Part shown: positions 56,783 to 64,000 of the stretch, piece by piece
Layout of the letters: each line of letters opens with the position of its first letter
Position numbering within the stretch: position 1 is the stretch's first letter
Source of the DNA: Vandiemenella viatica
Taxonomy: Eukaryota > Arthropoda > Insecta > Orthoptera > Morabidae
Direction: 5' to 3'
DNA: 64,000 nucleotides
NCBI GenBank assembly: GCA_031002005.1
Contig: CM061920.1
Location: 122,564,095 to 122,628,094 of the forward strand
The notes under the pieces: generated by a model
What the model was told of the DNA's origin: nothing
Seen by the model: the letters and a program-made list of their open reading frames with translations, nothing else
Database searches by the model: none
Program-made: the position numbers and the translations under genes

Positions 56783-57107
56783 CTAAAAGGAATAATCCCA
56801 TAATTTCCCCACCACACAATAGTGACAATTTATAAATCACTTTTCAACTTATTTCCTCACAAGGATAATCAGAAATATTCTTGGCCTGAATATAAATTCT
56901 GACAAGCCTTAAATTACAGTATTTTACTAAAATTTGGTTATAACAAATATTTAAAAAACAAATATTAGTTTCTTACATCATTATGATTATTTCTCATAAT
57001 AAATATCATACAATAATATGCCATCAATCTATAGTTGAAGCCAAAAACATGCCACACCACCACTGCATATTTAGACTTATGCATAGATAGAAAGGAAGGC
57101 TAATACT
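56783..57107. other. sequence without recognised gene
   Basis: Upstream flank of the LARS2 exon (intron if the gene is real); no feature seen. Confidence 0.45.
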
Positions 57108-57345
57108 TTTATTATTATTATTATTATATGGCTGTACACCTCGTCTAGGTCAATTGAGGTGGGAAAGGACTGGGGGGAAGGAACGGGAAGGAATTTGGCT
57201 ATGGCCTTTTGAAGGAAGCATCCTGGCATTTGCCTGGTGTGATTTGGGGAGACCATGGAAAACTTAAATCTGGATGCCCAGATGGGGATTTGAGCCTGCA
57301 TCCTCCCGAATGCGAGGCCAGAACTGTTCACCCACCATGCTCAGT
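57108..57345 (-). mobile_element. tRNA-derived SINE, copy 2
   Basis: On the minus strand, GAGCATGGTGGGTGA (A-box-like, about 57330-57345) is followed by GGCTCAAATCC (B-box, about 57290), a body with 'ccaggcaaatgccaggatgcttcc', and an (ATA)n tail at 57108-57127. Related to 8260-8475. This design is typical of SINEs in orthopteroid insects, from memory. Confidence 0.75.
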
Positions 57346-57539
57346 AAACACTTACTAAAGTAGAGGAGCAGCACACACACACACAAATGTACAAGCTCTT
57401 CTTTAGCAGACCTACATCACTACAGTTACTGAGATGTGATGCAAGGGACTGGGTTGTTAGGAGTAGAAGGTGCAATTTCCGTAGAGAACAGATTCACAAA
57501 CTGAGAAACATTTATAGAAATATGCAAGTAAATTGGGTG

Positions 57540-58165
57540 CATTGTAGCTCAGTGGTAAGTCTCTGACTGAGGACTGAGAGCTTGTCACATTACGACAGTT
57601 ATCGCACCTGCCAATCTTGATGTAAAATTTGATCAACGAGTGTGAAATCGACTATCGACTGCAACGATCGAGAGTAGTGTCATTGTGTGTGCTATGGCAT
57701 GAGTTGCGGTAAACGTGAGTGCGGGAAAACGTGATTGTACCAAACTGTAAAGCATCCTCGCGTTAAAGGAAGTCTTCGGACGAGCTACCGCATCGGCTAA
57801 GTGCCAAGTGAATATTATGTACATTTAAAGACTGTTAATTGTGTTTGTCGTCCACTACTGTAGGAAGAAATACAGTGTTGTTCCATTGGTGAAAGTTTAA
57901 AGAGAGGTCACACTCACGAAGAACAAACAATCTTCGGGAACGATTATTCAGGGCAATCCTTGTTACCTGTTAAGTACAAGAGAAAAATAAATATGGTTTG
58001 ATGGTCGGGATGTAATTGCTGAAAATCTGTGCAATAAATAGTGTTTTGAGTTTGATATACTTTGAGTGTGTTCGTGCAATAAAGAAACTTTGATAGAACA
58101 ATTCCAACCCCACCAAACCAGGCGACCATCTTAAAATTATCCCTGAATAATTCCCTGTAGCTTAC
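57540..58165 (+). mobile_element. tRNA-like head next to LTR-like sequence
   Basis: 57540-57583 looks like the 5' half of a tRNA-type SINE (TAGCTCAGTGGTAAG). It stops abruptly at TGTCACATTACG (57585). The following about 570 bases are non-coding, carry AATAAA signals (57976, 58028, 58079) and end near CCTGAATAATTCCCTGT. AGCTT occurs at both edges (57579-57583 and about 58157-58161). This could be a solo LTR inserted in a SINE, but the terminal bases are not TG…CA and I cannot confirm it. Confidence 0.35.
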
Positions 58166-58455
58166 GAAGTACAATTGCCAGAAAAACATGGTCAGAACAG
58201 AAGACAATAAGTGGTGATAGTGCAATATATTCTAATCATCAGCTTACTTATTATTATTCTAAATATTAAACAGTATTTCTACAAGCTCTAAGAGTAAACC
58301 TGGTTACTGCTGAAAATCTAATGTCTCTTACTCTGAGCCTAATGCATGGAATCTTGAAACTGTCTCCCCTTGTCAGTAAATTACAATATGTGAAATATGA
58401 ATTTATGTATCAATATTTGTCTTAACATGTATCCAACTGACACAGATGTAAAATG

Positions 58456-59455
58456 NNNNNNNNNNNNNNNNNNNNNNNNNNNNNNNNNNNNNNNNNNNNN
58501 NNNNNNNNNNNNNNNNNNNNNNNNNNNNNNNNNNNNNNNNNNNNNNNNNNNNNNNNNNNNNNNNNNNNNNNNNNNNNNNNNNNNNNNNNNNNNNNNNNNN
58601 NNNNNNNNNNNNNNNNNNNNNNNNNNNNNNNNNNNNNNNNNNNNNNNNNNNNNNNNNNNNNNNNNNNNNNNNNNNNNNNNNNNNNNNNNNNNNNNNNNNN
58701 NNNNNNNNNNNNNNNNNNNNNNNNNNNNNNNNNNNNNNNNNNNNNNNNNNNNNNNNNNNNNNNNNNNNNNNNNNNNNNNNNNNNNNNNNNNNNNNNNNNN
58801 NNNNNNNNNNNNNNNNNNNNNNNNNNNNNNNNNNNNNNNNNNNNNNNNNNNNNNNNNNNNNNNNNNNNNNNNNNNNNNNNNNNNNNNNNNNNNNNNNNNN
58901 NNNNNNNNNNNNNNNNNNNNNNNNNNNNNNNNNNNNNNNNNNNNNNNNNNNNNNNNNNNNNNNNNNNNNNNNNNNNNNNNNNNNNNNNNNNNNNNNNNNN
59001 NNNNNNNNNNNNNNNNNNNNNNNNNNNNNNNNNNNNNNNNNNNNNNNNNNNNNNNNNNNNNNNNNNNNNNNNNNNNNNNNNNNNNNNNNNNNNNNNNNNN
59101 NNNNNNNNNNNNNNNNNNNNNNNNNNNNNNNNNNNNNNNNNNNNNNNNNNNNNNNNNNNNNNNNNNNNNNNNNNNNNNNNNNNNNNNNNNNNNNNNNNNN
59201 NNNNNNNNNNNNNNNNNNNNNNNNNNNNNNNNNNNNNNNNNNNNNNNNNNNNNNNNNNNNNNNNNNNNNNNNNNNNNNNNNNNNNNNNNNNNNNNNNNNN
59301 NNNNNNNNNNNNNNNNNNNNNNNNNNNNNNNNNNNNNNNNNNNNNNNNNNNNNNNNNNNNNNNNNNNNNNNNNNNNNNNNNNNNNNNNNNNNNNNNNNNN
59401 NNNNNNNNNNNNNNNNNNNNNNNNNNNNNNNNNNNNNNNNNNNNNNNNNNNNNNN
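58456..59455. other. assembly gap (1000 N)
   Basis: Exactly 1000 N, a placeholder length. LINE sequence runs into its right side. Confidence 0.99.
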
Positions 59456-60715
59456 TTTGCAAAAATCTTTGAGAATCCGGAAAGTAATGAAATGGGATGA
59501 TAGTTATCTACAGATGTTGCTTCTCCTTTTTTAAACAACGGTTTTACAACTGCATATTTTAGTCTATTTGGAAACACAGCTTGCATTAAGAATTCATTAC
59601 AAATGTGGGCAAGTACATTACTGATACAAGCTGAACATCTCTTCAATAATTTACTTGAAACATTGTCATAGCTGGAAGAATTTTTAGGTTTTAATTGTTT
59701 CATGAGTTTCTTTATTTCTGAGACTATTACTTCTGGCAATTGCATCTCCACAAATCTACTGGGAAAGCAGTCTGAAGAAACCTTAGGACACTATGTGGGG
59801 ATTGCTTTACAATGCCTAATTTCTCTGCAACTGAAGTAAAATGTTTGTTAAATATTTCACAAACTTCCCCTACTTCACTATGCACAGATCCATTTTTGTT
59901 CTATTTTTAGGTCTTTAGAGTGATTTACAGATTTTTCTGTTTCAGTTTTTATTATATTCCATATAGTTTTCATCTTATTGCCTGAATTCTCTATTTTCTC
60001 TGAGATATACCTGTTCTTGGCCTTTTTTATTACATTTCTTAGTATTTTAGAATAAAGTTTATAATGAGCTTTCAGTGTACAGTTATCTGATTTCCTACTT
60101 TTAAGTAAAGATACCTTTTTGTTTTACTAGATACTCTAATACCCTTTGTTATCCATCCCTTACCCAGTTCACCATTTGGAGTATTGACAACTTTCCTTTT
60201 TTTTGAAACTTCCTTTGGAATGTGTTAGAAATATATTAAGAAAGGAATCAAATTTTGCATTAACACCCTGTGCAGTGTACACTTCTGACCAGTGTTCATT
60301 ATTTAAGGAATATATGAAATATTTTATATTGTTTTCATTAATATTTCTTCTATATATCCAGCTTTTCTTTATCTGTTTAACAGTGTTTCTGGACTTGGTA
60401 CATAACAGCTGGGCATCATGATCTGAGATACCATTTATTACTGGGAGTATGTTGTAATTACTGTACTGAGAAATATCCATAAAAAATTATCAATTGCAGT
60501 CCTGCTATTATTTTGTATTCTTGTAGGGAAATTTACAAGTGCCGTTAAGTTAAAAGACATCAAGGCTTCCATATGTAGCCTAACTCCCTTACCTACAAAT
60601 GAAAACTTAGCACACTTACTAATTGCTGAAACCAAGGAATAATTTATAGTATTCTCTCTTCCCTTCCACTTGCTACTACTAATGCTTTGCTTGATATTCA
60701 TCTGGGTCTCATTGC
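59456..60715 (-). mobile_element. CR1/Jockey-like LINE: endonuclease end and RT N-terminus, running into the gap
   Basis: Minus-strand pieces, in coding order: endonuclease at 60701-60438 (ALVNFPTRIQNNSRTAIDNF) and 60480-60169 (VINGISDHDAQLL, the SDH motif). The RT N-terminus follows at 59751-59457 (LKPKNSSSYDNVSSKLLKRC, VVKPLFKKGE, DNYHPISLLSGFSKIFA). The rest of RT would lie in the N gap. Frames are separated by shifts. The family resembles the truncated RT at 46490-47591. Confidence 0.8.
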
Positions 60716-60847
60716 AAATATTTTAAAACACTTGAAAAAGTGTGCTCCTTGAATTATTAATCCTATGTTATAGCTATAATATTATTACTCCCTTTACTCT
60801 ATGAGTAAGTAATCAGTTTCTAACCAATAGCATCATGTTGTTCATTT

Positions 60848-60866
60848 AGTAGTAGTAGTAGTAGTA
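60848..60866. repeat. (AGT)n microsatellite
   Basis: Six AGT units followed by a T-rich stretch. Confidence 0.9.
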
Positions 60867-60949
60867 TTTTATTTTTCCTCTAAATCATATACATTATACA
60901 CAACTAACCACAAAGCCCATCAAAAATGATGGTTTTATTGGAGTGTTCT

Positions 60950-61140
60950 TGCAATTAATTTCTTTTTAGTTGATTAAATATATGAATATTATCCCACTAA
61001 CAAGCATTTACTTCTTTGATACCATTCTGTTTTTGAGAATTCTCTTGATAACTTATTCCAATCCCCTTACACAAAAAAAAAAGAATCTTCCTACAGCCTT
61101 GTGCCTAAAATTGAGTGCCAGCATGTGGTCATGGTCATCT
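60950..61140 (-). mobile_element. CR1-like LINE 3' fragment
   Basis: Fourth copy of the family at 3545, 28675 and 43285. Landmarks are 'ttattccaatcccct', 'aagaatcttcctacagccttgtgcc' and 'gagtgccagcatgtggtcatggtcatctt'. Confidence 0.65.
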
Positions 61141-61284
61141 TTTCCCTTCCATGCATTACTTTTAATTGTTACACAAATATCTTTCCATGCCACCAACACT
61201 ACAGAAAAAAAAATGAAATTGCTGCTGCACAAGAAAAGTAAAACAAGATTTCATGAATAGAAGCTAGGCAAATTAAAAAATTGT

Positions 61285-61690
61285 TTATAATTTCATCCAG
61301 AGAAGAATCTACAGCTCATCCCTCAGCATCCAGCTATCATGGTCACAAGAAAGCAAAGAAAAAAAAAAGCACTTTGTCTGAAAGTGAATCAGACACTGTT
61401 CATTCAAATATTGGAGTTTCATCTGGAGGGGAATAGCAGGAAAATATTTCTTCCGATGAAGAAATTACTGTTGATGGCTACGTAGTTGTTATTGCTCATG
61501 GAAAAATGACAATGATATGTAATGAGAATTGAAGAAGCAGATGCAGGTGGTTACATAGTCAGGTTTCTAAGCAGAAAGAAGTTAGCATACAAATTTACTT
61601 TGTTTGATGAAGAGACACTGTGCCATACGAAGACATGATGTTCAAACCTTCCCCTGCTGAAACGATATATTTTAATATGGATCAGAGTGA
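61285..61690 (+). pseudogene. C-terminal tail of a DDE transposase-like protein (decayed)
   Basis: Forward-frame pieces read SYHGHKKAKKKKSTLSESES, then DGYVVVIAHGK and, in a shifted frame, a segment like ADAGGYIVRFLSRKK…KFTLFDEETL. A later piece reads FKPSPAETIYF. This order (Lys/Ser-rich linker, YVVV..HGK, GYLVRFL, FTFP) occurs in the C-terminal extension of some DDE-type (jerky/CENP-B-like) transposon proteins. Stops break it. No catalytic domain or inverted terminus was seen. Confidence 0.4.
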
Positions 61691-61699
61691 TTTTTCTTT

Positions 61700-62137
61700 A
61701 TACTAGTAACATCTTTTTCTTCTTAAAATAAAGCTATCACTAAGACTTTTTAAGTACTGAATGCTTATTTTGTGATTTTTATTAATAAACACAACTTTTT
61801 TAATTGAGTATTGATGTGTTGAATTGCCCCAAACCCTTCAGTTGTCTACCACATAGTGGGACATAGTTATACCAACAAACAAAAAAAATGTTCCAAATAT
61901 CCCATCAAAGAGATATATTGAGAAAACCAATCAATTTGAGAAAGAGTGATACTTTTATTATAAATTCTAAAGACAGAACAGTTTAAAGAGAAAATGATAT
62001 TATCAAACTGAACATGTGCATAATTTAAGTAAGAACAGCAAAAAGAATAATCACAAGTGACAGATGATGGTTCAAGCTTATAGATTCACAAAATATATCA
62101 AGGACAATGGATATATAATCTTAGGTTTTCAGCGAAT
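61700..62137. other. sequence without recognised gene
   Basis: AT-rich; nothing recognised. Confidence 0.4.
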
Positions 62138-62296
62138 CTGATGCTTGAAGATCTCTCGGGCATGCGTCCTGGACTGCACTCCTCATGTCGGCCAGCAGAC
62201 ATAACCTGAAGATGAAGGCCCATTACACCGTCGAAAATTCATTCATCCACAATCAATTGATATGGCTGCATGCCCAAGAGATCTTCAAGCACAAGT
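62138..62296. repeat. inverted repeat with 25-bp arms
   Basis: TGCTTGAAGATCTCTCGGGC (from 62142) and its reverse complement GCCCAAGAGATCTTCAAGCA (ending about 62291) enclose about 110 bases. The arms differ by one base in the first 25. Inside is CCTGAAGATG…CGTCGAAA (62210-62242), whose GATG/CGTC can pair. Confidence 0.8.
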
Positions 62297-63186
62297 ACAA
62301 TGGAGTTTTTGGGTGAAAATTCTTCACTCTCAAATTAAAACAATGTCATATTAGAAATTCAATCTATCTGCCCTATCAGGTATGCCTCACAATAAGCTAC
62401 TGTTCCCATAGTTCACAGCACCCTACCAGTAGTTTTTTTGTGAATCTCATTCAAAGACATAAATTTAAAAACAGTTCAGCATTTTTGTGATGGAGAGAGT
62501 AAATTTATATGTAATTTATAAGTGCATCTTATTAACAAATGAGGGTGGCAATGGAAGATGGTGAAGTCTGTAATGGTACAGGCCCTTTATAAATGTGATT
62601 GTTTAGGTTTTTTTTAATTTAGTGTACCCTGTTGAAGTTTATAGACATTGGATAATAGAAATGTAAGGGTTACAAATTCTACATCCATCTCATCATCACA
62701 GAGTTAGAGAGCAGCAGCACTGCTCAAAACAACAGGTATGAAACAGGTGACACATCACTTTGGTGGCTTTGGATAAAATCCTATTTTAGGGCATTGATTT
62801 CATAGGAGTAGCAATATTCATAAAACCAATGACATGACCACTCTGAGGGAAGGTATAAATAAATCTGATACTATACAGTGAAGGAAGTTTTCTCTAGTTT
62901 GTACAAGGGAGAAACCGTAATTGCATTAAGAGCCAACAGTATTTCATTAATATTAAACAGGAGCAGTTTGGTGGAGACAGGCACCAAGAGAACACCAGTA
63001 AGAGTCTCAAGAAGATGGAAAGGAAGCTGAACAAAGAACGTTTGGTGATGGGCACTGAATGGGTACCTGCAGCAGAGATCAAGAAAACAGTTTGTGTACA
63101 ATACAATACATTCATTTTCCATTGATCCCAATATAAGAGACTGGCTCTGTGGGATGTGGAAAGTTGTCAATTTACAGAAAAACAGT
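62297..63186. other. sequence without recognised gene
   Basis: No exon or element end recognised; the minus-strand ORFs at 62871-63191 show no family. Confidence 0.4.
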
Positions 63187-63375
63187 TGCATAACAAAATA
63201 ATAAGTACACCACTAGATGTACAGTCATAGTATACATGGTACATTAAACACTTCCATTACAAAATAATACATACACCAGAAGATGTACAGTCATAACATA
63301 TATGGTACCGTAAACAATTACATAACAAACTAAATACATACACCAGGAGATGTACAGTCATAGCATACATAGTAA
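63187..63375. repeat. 66-bp tandem repeat, ~2.8 copies
   Basis: 'acaaa.taatacatacacca..agatgtacagtcata' recurs at 63193, 63259 and 63325, exactly 66 bases apart. The array stops about 18 bases before the Tc1 terminus. Confidence 0.9.
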
Positions 63376-63392
63376 ATTAATTATGTGAACTA

Positions 63393-64000
63393 CACAGACG
63401 GAAAAAAAAATCCCAACACCAAGAAAAAATTATTGTAGAGTAATGAAATTTGGACAATGCATTTGTCAAGTTAACATGTTTAATTGATTAAATTTTCAAG
63501 ATCACAGGTTAATTTAAGCTCAAGAAAATGCATTTCAAATGTGAAATACTGTTAAATTAATAGCCGGTGTAACCTCCAGAATTTTGAATGCAAGCCTGCA
63601 AACGTGAATGCATTGTGTCATACAGGTTTCGAATGTCACTTTGTGGTATGGAGTTCCATGCTTGTTGTACTTGTGCTGTCAATACTGGGACGGTCAGTGC
63701 TGGCTGTGGATGATGCTGGAGTTGTCGTCCAATGATATCCCATACGTGTTCAATTGGAGACAGATCTGGTGATCTCGTAGGCCAAGGTAACATGTCAACA
63801 CTCTGTAGAGCACGTTGCGAGACAACAGCGGTATGAGGGCGAGCGTTATCCTGTTGAAAAACTCCCCCTTGAATGCTGTTCATGAATGGCAGCACTACAG
63901 GTTGAATTACCAGACTGACGTACAAATTTGCAGTCAGTGTGTTTGGTATAACCACAAGAGTGCTCCTGCTGTCATAGGAAATTGCTCCCCAGACCATGAC
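63393..64000 (-). mobile_element. Tc1-like transposon, 3' part (runs off window)
   Basis: A TA (63391-63392) is followed by the terminus CACAGACGGAAAAAAAAATC. The minus-strand ORF (63997-63557, 146 aa, open at the edge) contains GGVFQQDNARPHTA with the second catalytic Asp and WPTRSPDLSPIEHVWDIIGR with the Glu of the DD34E triad. It ends NSGGYTGY. In this part no stop interrupts it, so this copy may be relatively young. The first Asp and the other terminus lie beyond 64000. It is non-viral and unrelated to the LTR elements. Confidence 0.9.

Noticed and set aside
57540..57583. tRNA gene
   Set aside because: Only the 5' half with the A-box is present; no B-box or acceptor closure follows.
58381..59751. 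Long ORFs across the N gap
   Set aside because: The open frame is due to 1000 N; only the LINE RT start at 59457-59751 is real sequence.
62205..62245. Strict hammerhead ribozyme
   Set aside because: The only pairing (GATG/CGTC) uses core nucleotides that must be unpaired in a hammerhead.
46000..64000. NSUN6 N-terminal exons or further LARS2 exons
   Set aside because: No segment with convincing similarity plus splice sites; short exons may have been missed.

Overview
The window looks like intronic and intergenic DNA from a large, transposon-rich insect genome. The only host-gene signal is four exons of an NSUN6-type RNA cytosine methyltransferase on the minus strand (45800 down to 4864), one isolated exon of mitochondrial leucyl-tRNA synthetase (minus, 56782-56601), and a dead retrocopy of 2-oxoglutarate dehydrogenase (plus, 27453-30732). 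Nearly everything else is mobile DNA: mariner and Tc1 elements, CR1/Jockey-like and RTE-like LINEs, a Penelope-like element, two LTR retrotransposons, MITEs, tRNA-derived SINEs and tandem-repeat blocks. This mix, the 16-20 kb introns and the SINE/LINE tail style suggest a polyneopteran insect such as a grasshopper or relative. That assignment is inference; no marker gene settles it.

Layout. 1-4863: AT-rich DNA with a SINE, a long-TIR MITE (2735-3078) and a hAT-type MITE with an 8-bp target duplication (3820-4290). 4864-5178: the last NSUN6 exon visible here. 5468-6781: a complete but dead mariner. 10005-14530: a minus-strand LINE with a triplicated endonuclease segment, split by a GC-rich insertion. 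15118-16630: a tandem-repeat element with Helitron-like ends. 17450-21266: a plus-strand LINE split by a mariner. 21591-24756: an RTE-type LINE ending about 90 bp from the next NSUN6 exon (24848-25046). 27453-30732: the OGDH retropseudogene. 31235-35613: a decayed Ty3/gypsy-like LTR element. 37325-38974: a second copy of the tandem-repeat element. 38997-40520: a Penelope-like element. 41541-41700 and 45596-45800: NSUN6 PUA-domain exons. 46490-47591: a LINE abutting a young LTR element (47592-52556) that carries gag-like ORFs and no visible pol. 52557-55201: a Tc1 fragment and an internally deleted mariner. 56601-56782: the LARS2 exon. 58456-59455: an assembly gap of exactly 1000 N. 59456-64000: LINE, DDE-transposase and Tc1 pieces.

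The four NSUN6 exons have matching splice phases (0/1, 1/0 after a split AAA codon, 0/0) and together encode the PUA domain, the SAM-binding motif and the PCS motif. The N-terminal exons and the exon with the catalytic TC motif were not found. The LARS2 exon lies upstream on the same strand, has a one-base deletion inside its KMSKS signature, and has no recognisable neighbouring exons. The two most unusual mobile items are the LTR element with no pol and the pair of Helitron-like units whose bodies are arrays of about 189 bp.
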